Below are positions 36,306-48,405 of a stretch of DNA of 64,000 nt, piece after piece. This DNA comes from Quercus robur (taxonomy: Eukaryota; Streptophyta; Magnoliopsida; Fagales; Fagaceae). The notes below the pieces were generated by a model. The model was not told where the DNA came from. It did no database searches and worked only from the letters and a program-made list of their open reading frames with translations. The stretch spans positions 68,565,362 to 68,629,361 of the forward strand of contig NC_065535.1 in assembly GCF_932294415.1 (NCBI RefSeq), in the 5' to 3' direction. Each line of letters begins with the position of its first letter. Positions within the stretch are counted from its first letter, which is position 1. The translations under genes and the position numbers were made by a program.

Positions 36306-37374
36306 AGAGCTTTCTACCTACACAAATTTACTAGGCAGTCAGATCATTTTTTGGTAACTTGGCAGCCCAATCCTCAGAAGGTCCTGCATCTATGCTGATT
36401 GAGTGACAGTAGTGATGTGTCCATACTGAATGAGGAGCTGCTGAGAGCACTCCAGTAACCACAGTTTTGCTATCAGAATCATCACATGGAGGTGGCATTT
36501 TTTTACAGGTGAAAGATGTAAAAAAAATTAACAAAATTTTATCTGTGCGATTATAGTCGTGGCCCTTTTTCATGTGTTAGGGCCGTTTTTGTGATATCCC
36601 GAAACATTTGTGAGCAACTTGTTAGAAAATCAAATGAAGGAAAAAAAAAGAAAAAAAAAGCTTGTCTTACAATTGGGAACGAGGTTTTGGCTTGTGAATA
36701 GTACTCTGCGGAGAAGAATGACATTAGTTTGGGATTTCATGTTTAAAAACAAGCCATATCTATTTGAAAAATGCAATTCATCGGTTTTGAAGTTTTAGAT
36801 CCGACTGTAATTTTATTTGCATCTGTTGATTGGCTGCAAAATGATACATTTCTTGCGTAAATCAAAAGGGCAACCTGTAAAACTTAAATCAGTAAAACAC
36901 TTGGTCACAGGTGGACAACTACGCTGCTGTCGCTATTATTGGCTGCGTGTACACCCCAACAAAACTTATGCTAGAAAATTGATAAATTTATTGAACATAC
37001 TTCTGAAGCTATTGCCGTTAGCCACTCTCCCTTTTGTCTTGCTTTGTGAATGAGGCACGTTTTAAGTTTTTTGGAAGTTAGTAGGCTCACACAGATTCAT
37101 AGTGAGATATAGACTCGTGTTCACACAAAAGCAAGGGAGGGAAAGGAAATTCTTAGTCTCACTAGGTTACAATTTATAAAGAGGCATGCAGAGGTTTAGG
37201 TAGTCTTCATACACTCTCCCAACCTCACATCATATTTATTACATCAACTAATTTCTTCATCACATGCTAGATTATTTACTTTCATTAACTCCTCCCATGA
37301 AATGAGCTAATAAAAAAAAAACGTTTTACTTTCACCAACGAAATAACTAAGAAAATTTAATCTCAACCATGCAC
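36306..37374. other. 3' flank of PGAP1, no gene seen
   Basis: The first few hundred bases probably carry the 3' UTR. No conserved protein is present. The part near 37200-37310 is similar to 50750-50870 because both lie downstream of copies of the small peptide gene. Confidence 0.4.
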
Positions 37375-37436
37375 CTATAGACCCAAACAGAACAAAAGCA
37401 CAAACACAGACACATTGATTCTAATAAAGGCTGCTT

Positions 37437-37670
37437 CTAAATAACTAGCACAAAAAAGATAGGCAAAGGTCAGAAAAGGAGGAGAGAAAGCAGCAGCTGC
37501 AGAGCTACCATCTCCTCCGGTACATGTATTAGGAGATGAAGTCGGAGTCAGTGTGTCTGAGTGCACATATGTCCAAGAGGGGTCAGACACTGAGACATAC
37601 CCAAAGCCACAAGCATTGCAAATTTCATGCAAATTGAGGCAAAGGTAAGCCATAGCATTCTAGTTGCCAT
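37437..37670 (-). pseudogene. Small secreted-peptide gene, copy 1, broken
   Basis: Starting at the ATG complementary to 37668-37670, it reads MATRMLWLTFASICMKFAML, homologous to the signal peptide of copies 2 and 3. After VALGMS an 8-bp insertion (a near repeat of TGTCTCAG) shifts the frame; the related sequence then continues in another frame as SDPSWTYVHSDTLTPTSSPN. A deletion of roughly 30 bp has also removed the C-terminal hydrophobic tail, and the old stop (TGCTAG) is out of frame. The TATATATA box of copy 2 is missing upstream (AGCTTTAACAGAAG in place of AGCTTTATATATAGAAG). Two coding lesions and a promoter lesion make this a pseudogene. Confidence 0.75.
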
Positions 37671-37804
37671 TTCCAGCGAGTTCAGTTCAGGCAGTGAGTG
37701 TCTCAAAATGGTAGCTTTAACAGAAGTGTAGGCCAATGGAAAGTAATAGATAGGGTTGTTAAGGCCTTGCTTGCAGCCCAAACTTCTTTAATTGATCAAC
37801 TTGC

Positions 37805-37807
37805 GCT

Positions 37808-37853
<46 letters not shown>

Positions 37854-37936
37854 ACAAACACAAACACACACACTAGGAAGAGGGAAAGAGATTTTAACAC
37901 AAAAACATACCACAACTCCACTTAAAAGCCATGATT
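37805..37936 (-). mobile_element. Short retroposon insertion with TSD AACTTGC
   Basis: A segment starting with a T-run of about 40 (a poly(A) tail on -) is flanked by AACTTGC on both sides (37798-37804 and 37937-37943). The corresponding position upstream of peptide gene copy 3 (AGCAACTTGCTTATTAAAT, near 54440) has no insertion and serves as an empty site. The body is about 85 bp and too short to classify; it is probably a 5'-truncated LINE or SINE. Confidence 0.75.
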
Positions 37937-38523
37937 AACTTGCTTATTATACAAAGCATTGATTGATCTACTAGTAGCCCATCTCCCATATGGTCTGGTT
38001 CAATCATTTTTTTTTTAGTTCTATTTAGTCAGTCCATTATAAAATTATTTTTATTCTTTGATAAGTACCATACTACCATTGTAATAGTTATATTATTATA
38101 GTATGATTTATTTGTGGAAAAATAGCCGGTCCAAGATTGGACATGGAGGAAGAAGTCAAGATGCCATTTTTTGAGAGGTGCCTTCAAAAGTCAATATTTA
38201 CCTCAACAAGGTTTATTTCCTTCAAGTTTGTATTTTTGCATGCATAGTTGCTTGTCTTTTTTTTTTTTTTTTTTTTTTTCCAACGAAATTAGGGCATAAG
38301 TTTTTGGTTCAATTTTGACTTGGTTATATTTGAACTGTTTTTTGTTCGATTCTGACTTGTTTAAATTTGACTTTTTTTGTTCACTTGGCTGGATTTTTAT
38401 TACTTTCATTTCCTTAAATTATATGTGTAGCTCAAATGTGAAACTATTTGTAATGGTGTTTTGTTTGCAGGGTCGCACCAATTTTATAATTTTTATTTTT
38501 ATTTTTATGATGGATATAACTAA

Positions 38524-39179
38524 GGTGTAATTGCACTTTTGGTCCCTATATTTTGAGTCTAATTCTATTTTGGTCTCTACTTTTCTGTTTTACCAGTTTT
38601 AGTCCCTAAAATGAAAAATGTGTTCCATCTTGGTTCTTGTCGTCATCTCACTAATGGAAATTACTGATGTGGCAAACGAAGTGCACTGTTAGCATAGTAA
38701 ATGCTAATATGACCATTAAAATAATATTAAAAAATTATTTGATATTTAAAATATGTCACTTCAGCATTTTAATTTAAATTTTAAAACAAAGAATTTATAA
38801 TTTATCAATTTTAATTTTAATTGGAAAAAAAATGACTTTTTGAATTTTAGAGATTGAGATCTTTTTTAGTAACTTTCTCAATTTCTATTAAACTTTCTTG
38901 GCAATCAAACATAACATAAATGTTAAATCTTAAAAACTCAAACAAAATCTCCAAGCTTTCTATCTCTTTACGAAAATCTCAAGCTGTCTCTCCAAACTAT
39001 CTCTCTCTACAAAAGGCTCTAAGCGCAAGGTGAAGGTGGAGGTGGGTTTTAGCTGAAGGGGTTGACTAAAGGCGGGCTCTCTCTCTCTCTAAATCCATGG
39101 CTGAAATTCTAACTCTCTCTCTCTAAATTAATGGCCAAAAACCCAGTTTTCTCTATCTCTAAACCTTGGCCAAAAACCT

Positions 39180-39210
<31 letters not shown>

Positions 39211-39230
39211 AACCCATGGCCGAAAACCCA

Positions 39231-39309
<79 letters not shown>

Positions 39310-39951
39310 GAAAGTTTGGGTTGAGTTTTGTGTTTGTGAGTCAAAAATCTGGGTTTGAGTTTGTCTTTGTGTAATTGTTGAATGTCTTTGAGTTTTGTCT
39401 CTATGTAATTGTTGAAAAAAATTGGGTTGAGTTTTGGGTTTGGGTTCCGAAATTCTGTCTATGTAATTGTGGGCATGTCTTTGTGTTTGGTAAATTTGAG
39501 TGATCTTATGGGTCTGGTTGCTATGAAATTGTAAGAAAAGAAAAGAAAATCATATATGGGCAACCAAACATGGTAACTGGGGAAGAAAATAAAGAATATG
39601 ATTGACTTGAGAAGAATAACCATGTCCTAAGTTCTTCATGTTCTTCCAAAAAAAAAATTAAAAAAATTATTTAAATTTTAAAAAATAAGAAGTTTAGAAA
39701 TGTTTTTCTTGATTATTTGATCTGATGTGGCATATTTTAAATTTTAAAATATTATTTTAATGGTCATGTTAGCATTTACTGTGCTAATAGTGTACTTTGT
39801 TTGCTACATTAGCAATTTCTATTAGTAAGATGACGGTAGGGACTAAAATGGAACGCATTTTTCATTTAGGAACTAAAAGTGGTAAAATAGAAAAGTAGGG
39901 ACCAAAATGGAAATGGACCCAAAATGTAAGGACCAAAAGTGCATTTATGCC
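38524..39951. mobile_element. MULE with long inverted repeats and 9-bp TSD TATAACTAA
   Basis: The element starts GGTGTAATTGCACTTTTGGT and its right end in reverse reads GGCATAAATGCACTTTTGGT. Inverted similarity continues for more than 200 bp through GGTCTCTACTTTTCTGTTTT and TGATGTGGCAAACGAAGTGC-like sequence. The flanks hold the identical 9-mer TATAACTAA (38515-38523, 39952-39960). Long inverted repeats with a 9-bp duplication define Mutator-like elements. The interior has long CT microsatellites and no transposase, so it is non-autonomous. Confidence 0.9.
39180..39306. repeat. (CT)n microsatellite inside the MULE
   Basis: Two CT runs, 39180-39209 and 39234-39306, separated by AAACCCATGGCCGAAAACCC. 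Similar short CT blocks and the phrase CCATGGC.GAAA recur from 39077, so the interior is built of several amplified units. Confidence 0.9.
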
Positions 39952-40051
39952 TATAACTAATGATAATTTTTGTATTTTAATTCTGTTTAACAAATTTGTA
40001 TGTCATTCATATATGTTTTGTAGGACATAATGACAAAACTACTTTGCATTC

Positions 40052-40229
40052 ACCACACGAGGTATAGCTTGATGGTAAGAGTCCTTGTCCTAACACGCAA
40101 AAAGGAGCGGTTCGTGTGATAGCCCAAGTAAGACCCGTGTGGTACACGTGGTATGACCCATTGTTGTCATGTAGTGTGTCACACCGGAAACCCCCTTTTT
40201 ATTTATTAAAAAAAAAAAAAAAAAAAAAC
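40052..40229 (+). mobile_element. tRNA-derived SINE with 13-bp TSD
   Basis: The A box is TAGCTTGATGGTAAGAGTCC (from 40066) and the B box is GCGGTTCGTGTGATAGCC (near 40107), the pol III promoter of tRNA-derived SINEs. The 3' end is a run of about 20 A. The exact 13-mer CTACTTTGCATTC flanks the element at 40039-40051 and 40230-40242. Confidence 0.88.
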
Positions 40230-40242
40230 CTACTTTGCATTC

Positions 40243-42700
40243 TTTTTTTAATTATTTATCTAAATTCTGTTTACATATTTTCTTGTCCACGTCTACTTTA
40301 TAGTTTATATGTGTTAGTTTATAAGATCAAGCAGTACTTGTGGTAGACAGAAATTGAAACTTAACTCCACTGATGCTTGCCTTTGTTATGAACAGCAAGG
40401 CATATGTTAGAATGCCTGTTCTAGTTAGATGTGATGATACATCTATGTGAAAGATCCAATTCATGAGTTTTGAAGGTCTAAATCAGCTACCAAAAAAGGA
40501 TTGTTTCTACTTAAATTGATAAAACATATAGCCACAGGTGTTTGGCTTGCAAAATGTTGCAACATTACTACAATGTTACAAGAATGTGGATATTACCGTT
40601 AGTTTAGTTGTACACAATATTATGGAAAAGTACAATGCCATTTATAATATATTAAGATTCCCCAAATAGTTCATGACCCGACCTAATAGCCCACAAATAT
40701 GCGAGATTTTAATATTATTAATCCAAAATTCAGCAAGTAAAGATTTAAGATGACAAAAAATTTATATACTGACTATTGACACGGATTTTAAGTGTTGAAG
40801 CTTCCTCATCACATGATCCAATAAATAATATAGTTGACGACATTATATGAATCATACATGATCTACCTAAGTTAGTAGTATGCTAGCAAACTTTACATAA
40901 TATATATATAGTTTAAAATAAATTTGATCTAAAATGTTATTTTAACAAACTTATTAAATTTACATTCAAATCAATATTTGTTTCCCTATTTTATTTTAAT
41001 ATAATTTTTTCCTCTCATCTCAAATAAATAAATAAACATTGATCATGTACGTGAACTTAATAAGTTTTTAAAATGTCTTTTTAAATAAAATTTATTTAAA
41101 ATTATGTTTGTTGCGTTTGCAAGAACTGAACCATGTATATATACTTACATTATGTCAGCAACTATGTCATCTATAGGATAGTGCGATGATACTTAGCAGT
41201 CAGTATGTAGAATTTTTTAAATATATTTTTTGGTTTACATTATTTCTTTATTTATGGGTATTCATCTTAAGAAATCTTTACTAGCTAAATATTTGGACTA
41301 TTTTAATGTTAAAATCTCGTGGGTTTGAAGGCTATTAGGTGAGCTGTAGGTTATTTAGTGACCCTTAATTTTGTGTAGACTTAATAACCCCACGTCATAT
41401 GATAGCAATTAATAATACCATATGCAATATCAGGGTCTTGGTGGTGCTATCAATGAGGCACACCACATTTGTTAAAGCGCTAATACTTGATAACTTCACA
41501 TAATGACAATGGTTAATACAACATGTATCATCGGGTTATGGTGGGACTATCATTGTGAGCATAGCACATTCGATAAAGTGCCGCTACTCGAATGCCTTAA
41601 CTTTTGAAGTATTATGTTAAGAGAGTGACTCCTACCACAAACCCAAACCTTAATATATTATATATGATTTGAACTTGTTATTCTACTTTTCCATGATATT
41701 GTGTACAACTAATCTAACCAAAATTGTTATGTCACGTGTGTAACTAAATTTAACAAAAATATGTTTAGAAGTCATTTTGATAAGAAAGATCTTGATTTGG
41801 GCATGAAAACCACAAAAACATGTGATGGCATTTATCTTGTTCAGTCATTATATTGAGAAAATTTTGAAAAAATATAACTATCATGAATGCAAAAATGTCA
41901 TTACTCATTTTGATTCTTTGGCATAAGTGTTTAGAAATATTGTTGAACTCACTGGATCTCACACACTACTCACAAAGATATCCAAACGTTAAATTGAGAT
42001 AGAAGAAAACGTCTCATATCTTTTTGTCAAGTTATGTATATCATGTTAAAGTAAACATAGTTTTTTATTAAAAAAAAAAAAAAAAAAAAACCATAACAAT
42101 TCCTTCTTAATTGTTATCGATTTTAATTTGAATCTACAACTAATAGCAAAAAGAGTTGTACCACACAACATTATAACATTAGCTATATATTTTTACGCAT
42201 AAACACACATTGTGCAAAAAGTACCAAGTTTTCAATTTTTGTTTAATTCTCTTTGAAGGGTAAAGAATTAAGCAAAATAAGTTGTTGTAGTTTTAGCTGG
42301 GTATCCTCTCCTTTTTCCTTCAGCCATTTTAACAATCGCATTCCTGCGTTTATAAAACTTTTTACATTTTCTGCATGCAGAAAAGTTCCAATAATATCTA
42401 GAAACTTACCATGTTCTGATTAGCTAGGGTCTCAATTGTCTCGGCCAATTTTGAACATGTAAGAACAAAGCTTCGATTGATTCCACAAAGTTCCTGGACA
42501 GCCTCCTTATTACTGCAGGTGGATTCAATAAGTGAAGCAATACTCTCAGCTGAAACAAATCATTATGGAGCGTAAGCTGTTGACAGCATACATCCTGAGC
42601 TTTTTGAGGTCCTCAATGTCATCAACAACCTTCACCAAATTAAGCAACTTCAAAGTCATGGAACTTTTCATCGAATTCTAATTTAAATTTCTCTCAGTTT
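40243..42700. other. AT-rich spacer, no gene seen
   Basis: No conserved protein on either strand. A degenerate doubling occurs near 41390-41600 (CATATG/ATAATACC... repeated with ACACCACATT and AGCACATTCG variants). A poly(A) run lies at 42070-42089. Confidence 0.4.
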
Positions 42701-42713
42701 CACCTATTATTAT

Positions 42714-42714
42714 A

Positions 42715-42781
<67 letters not shown>
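42714..42781. repeat. (TA)n(GA)n compound microsatellite
   Basis: A TA run switches directly to a GA run of about 46 bases. Similar TA runs follow TTTCACCTATTATTATA here and TTTCACTTATTATTATA at 44275, so the flanks belong to one dispersed repeat family. Confidence 0.85.
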
Positions 42782-42784
<3 letters not shown>

Positions 42785-43112
42785 TATAAACTTGAATTGT
42801 TTTTAGTTTTATAAAAAAAAGGCTCATAAATATAAAATTATTCAAAAATTATGTTTTTTATGGTTTACTTATATTGGACTCATCATTTTTTACACTAAAT
42901 TAACTTATTTAGCACAAAAATTAAAAAAATTAAATTAAATAGGACACCTGTCGCAAAAAGAAACTCTAATTAAAATCCAATTTTTACATCGAATTAACTC
43001 ACTTGGCACAAAAATTTAAAAACTTAAAATAGATGGGACACATGACGCAAAATTAGACTCTAATTGAATTCCAATTTGAAATCTAATTGGATTTTCTTTC
43101 AGCTTTACCTAT

Positions 43113-43847
43113 TGTGGGGACCGGTCCAAAATAACAGGCTGGCTGGGCCCTGGGTCCGTTTGAGGACGCGGCCTGTCCGAGGAGTCAGCGTGGCCCAAGC
43201 AATCCTTATTCAGGCCCATTGGGGGCAAAGAGAACATGTCCGAGGAGTAATTTCTCCTCGGATACTGCAAAATTCGGAGTAAAGGTACATCCAAGCCACT
43301 ATAGTCCATCTTCCAAATACGTAAAAAGGAAGGAAACCCGAAATATCTCAGCAAATGTTACCACCATCACATTAAATGCATTACAACTACTCTCCTGGCC
43401 GCATTAATGAGGAGAAGACTCCTGAACAGTGCTACCTTGGCTACCGCAACTCACAAAGAATTGAGAGGGGTGTCTGATGGGACAGGTGCTCAAGTGGGGG
43501 TTTGGATGATCAACAAGTATAAAGCCCAGATGATTGGAAATTGCCTATATAATATGTAAAGGTCCCCCAAGAGAAGGGACGGGAGAAAAGGAGAGAATAC
43601 TGTAGAGAAGTCTGACTGTATTGATCTGTATCTATTAATCAAGTTTTTAGCCTTATCATTTCTGGGGACCTTTCTACACAGTGGCATTTTCGTTCTTGTT
43701 TGTGTATTCCCTTAACACATGCATCAAACCGATTAAACTAACTGAAACCGAGTTCTTTAGCCCATACTCTACAAAAATTCATTGTGTGGGACCTTTTGGA
43801 CCAAGACTTGAGCAACAAGGATTGGGTCACCAAATTGTTCACCTACA
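43113..43847. mobile_element. Solo LTR, 735 bp, target duplication CCTAT
   Basis: Begins TGTGGGGACCGGTCC and ends TTCACCTACA, flanked by CCTAT on both sides (43108-43112, 43848-43852). TATA-like CCTATATAATATG near 43542 and a GGAGAGAATACTGTAG stretch fit an LTR promoter and transcript start reading rightwards. It contains repeated CCGAGGAG motifs. No internal retrotransposon sequence is attached, and it is clearly richer in G and C than the flanks. Confidence 0.85.
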
Positions 43848-43852
43848 CCTAT

Positions 43853-46482
43853 TATTTACCTATTATTTTATACTAGCTTGTAACTCCATGCATATGTATG
43901 GATACACTTAAAAATATATAATAAGATACATAATATAATTTGTAAATATACAATTTAAATACTATTGATAGTCATTTTTTATATTTTGTTAACTCTTTAA
44001 AAAAATTTGTAAGGATATTATTTGGTATAAAATATAAATTGTTCATTTAAAAAAAAATTATTGTGAAGCACTTTTTTTTTTTTTTTTTACGAATCATTTA
44101 TTCTAGATTCTTTGATTTTTGTACTTAATAACTCATTCGGATGAATATTTATGATGTGGTCCCACATTTGATTTTAAAATTAAGAAATAAAACTCTTTAA
44201 GAATAAATAATTTAGGACACATGGTGCAAAATTGAAACCCTTATTTGGAATTTTATTTTGAGTTTCTCTGAGTTTCACTTATTATTATATATATAGATAT
44301 ATAGATATAGATGGCAATAATTCCATTTGGGTATGAAAAATCATTTCCATTTCCATAATAGATTATGCATATTTCATATAAAAATTTTTTCCTCTTAGAT
44401 CTGAATGTATTTTTAGGAATATTATTGCTCTTTGACTTCGCAATTTGCATGATTAGTGGAGATGCAAGTTTTGACTTTGGTAACCCAATATTCGACTGAT
44501 CGTTAAATTTGAGTTGAGTTGTATATAGTTTACAAGGTTCTATCGTTCGACGATGGGTGAAATGATTCCTAACCCAAATTATTCAGGTTGAGTGGCAGGT
44601 GCACCCCAAACCCAATCCACCCAACCTGTGGATTCCCCTAGATAAGGTAATTTAAAAATAATAATAATAATTTTCTAATTGTTTTTTAATAAATAAAAAT
44701 TTTAAAATTAAAAGTTCAATATACTATAAAATTCTTATATTAAAAAAGAAATAATTCCTAGTGGTGTCACATTTAGTATAAAGGACAAAATTTAAGTACA
44801 GTTCTTTAGGTATAATTGCTTAGGTTCCCACTCTTATATTTTAGACACCTGTCTAACTAGTTAACTCAACAAACAGACGTTATAAGACCCATCTCCTTTT
44901 GTTTTCTTCTCCTTTTTTTTCTCCCCTGGCCCGTGAGAAAGCAAATAGATTCTTTAAGTTAAAAATCTAAGAAAGCTTCTTTAATTTAGACCTATTTGGC
45001 ACTAAATTTGAGAAGGCTTTAGTATAATAATTCTTTGGGTTTTTTTTCTCTTTTCTCTTTTTCTTCAAAATCCTCTCATCTTTTTATGGCTTACCAGCAA
45101 TCCACACTTTTTCTCTCTAAAAGTTTTCCTTGTAGTTGTTGTTTCTTTCTTTTTCTTTTTTCTCCGAGAAAAATCATACATGCATTGGTGATTTTGAGTG
45201 CAAATTTGGCTCCTCACTCCTAAAATCTTTGTCTTTTGGTTTCCATTGAAGGTCTCTCAATCTCTTTGGATTTTTCTAAATAATTTCTTGAATTTGGGAT
45301 TTTCCTTTTGAGTTTCTTGCATCTCAGATTAGTTTATCTCTAAATCAAAACATGGTTTGAAATTTTGGTTGGTTCCCGAGAAAACATTGGTAAACAAAAA
45401 AGAAGTTGAAATCTTTGAGGTTAAATTTCATTTATAAGATTTAGAGTCTTAGACTATTTAGTGGGTTAGTTGAAGAGTTGAATAGATCTGGCTTTCTCAT
45501 AGGTAAGGTAGGAAAAACATAAGGAAAAAAAAGAAAACAGAGAAAGTTAATGTTTATTTGTTGAATTTATTAATTAGACACATGTCTAAAATATAAGAGA
45601 AGAACCTAAGTAATTGTATCTAAGGAACTGTATCTAAGTTTTGCCCTTAGTATAAAACTAACATAACATTAGATAATACTAACATAAACTTAAACATAAC
45701 ATAAAATACATAACACAAATAAACTTAAATATAATATTTGATACACACTCAATACTGAAGGTGTCGACATAAATTGTCATAAGGATATTTTAATGACTTT
45801 ATTAGGTATCGGTCCTAGTTTAAGACAATGTTTCATTTGTGGGGTGTGAATTGTCTACCGGTGGATGTGGTAGCTCTTCTGCAAACTACAACATATACTA
45901 TCAAAGTCTATGGAGTAACATCAAATTATTCCCATTGCATTCATTTCATTGCATGCCTTTATTTTTTATTTCTTCACGTTGCGCTTTAGCTTGTGAAGTG
46001 AAACAAGATCCACCAAAAATACTTCGAGTAATATCAGCAAACATTAACATTCCTTTGACGTTGTCTTCCCCACCATCGGCAACACATCCACAACTAACCC
46101 CTTCATTACCTCCATATCTTATAAGGTGATGGTCATCTCTCTATGTGGTAGGTGGAATGTGTGCGTCTCTGGACATCATCGTTCTACTAAAGTGGAGAGT
46201 TGAGTGTAACCAACAAGTTTAAACAGTGGCAATATTCAACCAAAAAAATCTTTAATTGATACTACTAACAACAACAATGTTACTACTAACTATAATTCAT
46301 TACTTAATTAAAATAATAGTTAAATTATTATTATAATTATATTTTTGGGTTGTGATTTTCGAAAATGGGAAGAATAAAATTTATTTTAGGATAAGAATAA
46401 TAAATTTCATTTTAGGATGTAAAATATTTTCTAGAAAATAAATATTTTCCGGAAATGCTATTTTCGGGAAAGGAAAATGTAT
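43853..46482. other. AT-rich spacer, no gene seen
   Basis: Contains low-complexity AT stretches and a piece (about 46380-46480) resembling the subterminal part of the Harbinger-like family (GTAAAATATTTTCTAG, GGAAAATG). No supported gene. Confidence 0.4.
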
Positions 46483-46485
46483 TCA

Positions 46486-48402
46486 GGCTGTTTGGCTGTC
46501 TCGGAATTCGTTTTACAGAAAATCAATTCCCATGTTTGGTTCGATCAAACATTTTACGAAAAATGGAATTTGTTTTTTACGGAAAATCAATTCCCATGTT
46601 TGGTTTGTGGATCATTTTACGGAAAATATGAAATGCCTTACAAATTCAAGCACCTGCATTACCTAGACAAACCTGTAACAGTACAAAACTAATCATCCAA
46701 ATTCAAGCACTTGCATTGCCTAGACATATTTGTAACAGTACAAAAATAATCATCCACTTCAACATCAAAAATAATCATTTGAATATACCCATAATATTTA
46801 TATAAAAACAGCCACATCAATCATTCACCATTAGCATTACACCTCCATGGTGTACAAAAATGATACCTACTCGTGGTATCTGAATAGTACAAATACATAA
46901 TTTGGGCAATTGTATCGTCCCAATAATATAAAACACTACATATATAATACAATGGTAGGTCAATACTAGTACTACAACAAAAGTTAATTCCTAAAGCTAC
47001 CGTCATAGTCAACATGAAACAGACAAGTCAAAGTTGTGAGAACAAAAAACCATCCAACCACAGCTTTCTCAGCCTAACATTCTTGGCTAGAAATCCCAGT
47101 GCTGCCTTCTCATTTTCACAAAGATGGTCAAACGCAGTTGCGAGCATGTCTTCACTATACCCATCCGTCATCATAGCCATGACCTCATTGTAAAGAGCTG
47201 TGTAATCCACCGGGCCCCGGTTGATAACTGCACACAATACCATCACAATCAATATTTGCACCAACAAATCACATTGCATTCTATTTCTGTATAATTGTAA
47301 CACCAACAACAGTTAAATTCTTAAATCAATAGTTACAAAATGGATAATTAAAAAAAGTAAATAAATAAACAAATATATATATATATATATATAGATCGGA
47401 TCAGAGAGGGTGGGTAGGAGGTTGGGTTGTTTATGGGTTTGAGGGAATGTGGATCAGAGGTTAGGTTTTGGTCGAAGGTGTGTGGATCAGACTGAGAAAC
47501 TCACTCATTGTGGATTTTGGCTAGATGGGTTTGAGGGAATGTGGATCGGAGGTCAGGTTTTGGTTGGAGGTGTATGGATTGGAGGTGTGTGGATCAGAAG
47601 TGTGTGGATTGGATTGAGAAACTCACTCACCGTGGGTCGGATTAGGACTGAGAAATGGAAACTCACTCACCGTGGGTTGGATCGGGACTGAGGAATGGAA
47701 AGGAAACTCACCGTGGGTCGAATCGGGACTGAGAAATGGAAAGGAAACTCATCGTGGGTCTGCGTTTGGCGCTCGTTAGACTGTGGGTGGATCTGTGAAG
47801 AGTGCGTGTGGAGTGCGCTGTGAGGAGTGCGCTGTTGTGAGAGAGCTCAAACCGTGTTGTGTGAGGAGTGGAATGGTTTGAAGTGAAAATATGAATGGAA
47901 ATGATTTTACGGGTGTTTTGGGTTATTTTACGGTTAAAGGGGAAAAGTATTTCAGTTGACTGAATTTACTAGCTCAACCAAACAATCAAGTTTTATGGAA
48001 AAGCATTTCTGAAAGTAATTTGAAATGGAAACTCACTCACCGTGGGTTGGATTGGGACTGAGAAATGGAAAGTAAACTCACCGTGGGTCGAATCGGGACT
48101 GAGAAATGGAAAGGAAACTCACCGTGGGTCTGTGTTTGGCGCTCGTTAGACTATGGGTGGAGCTGTGAGGAGTGCGTGTGGAGTGCGCTGTGAGGAGTGC
48201 GCTGCTGTGAGAGAGCTTAGACTGTGTTGTGTGAGGAGTGGAATGGTTTGAAGTGAAAATATGAACGGAAATGATTTTACGGGTGTTTTGGGTTATTTTA
48301 TGGTCAAAGGGGAAAAGTATTTCAGTTGACTGAATTTAAAAATAATCAAGTTTTACGGAAAAGCATTTCCAAAAGCAATTTGAAGCCAAAACAGACACAG
48401 CC
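46486..48402. mobile_element. Harbinger/PIF-like element, copy C, 1.9 kb, TSD TCA
   Basis: The left end is GGCTGTTTGGCTGTCTCGG; the right end in reverse is GGCTGTGTCTGTTTTGGC. TCA flanks both ends (46483-46485, 48403-48405), a variant of the usual TWA. Subterminal GGAAAATCAATTCCC and CCGTAAAA motifs agree with copies A and B. On -, 47028-47309 can be read as ATAFDHLCENEKAALGFLAK then NVRLRKLWLDGFL, which may be a remnant of the Myb/SANT-like ORF1 of Harbinger elements. A unit of about 370 bp is doubled in tandem at 47655-48024 and 48025-48390. It sits in, or next to, another copy of the same family. Confidence 0.65.
47028..47250 (-). pseudogene. Possible Harbinger ORF1 (Myb/SANT-like) remnant
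   Basis: The reading DYTALYNEVMAMMTDGYSED followed by MLATAFDHLCENEKAALGFL and AKNVRLRKLWLDGFL has the style of the C-terminal part of plant Myb/SANT-like proteins encoded by Harbinger transposons. It ends shortly after and has no upstream DNA-binding part in frame. Family assignment is tentative. Confidence 0.35.
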
Positions 48403-48405
48403 TCA

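Noticed and set aside
39159-39344. Arg-Glu repeat frame on -
   Set aside because: It is a translation of the CT microsatellite inside the MULE.
42690-44290. Possible Helitron with ends near the two TTTCACCTATTATTATA-like motifs
   Set aside because: No hairpin followed by CTRR and no defined 5' TC end could be placed; the similarity only shows dispersed repeats.
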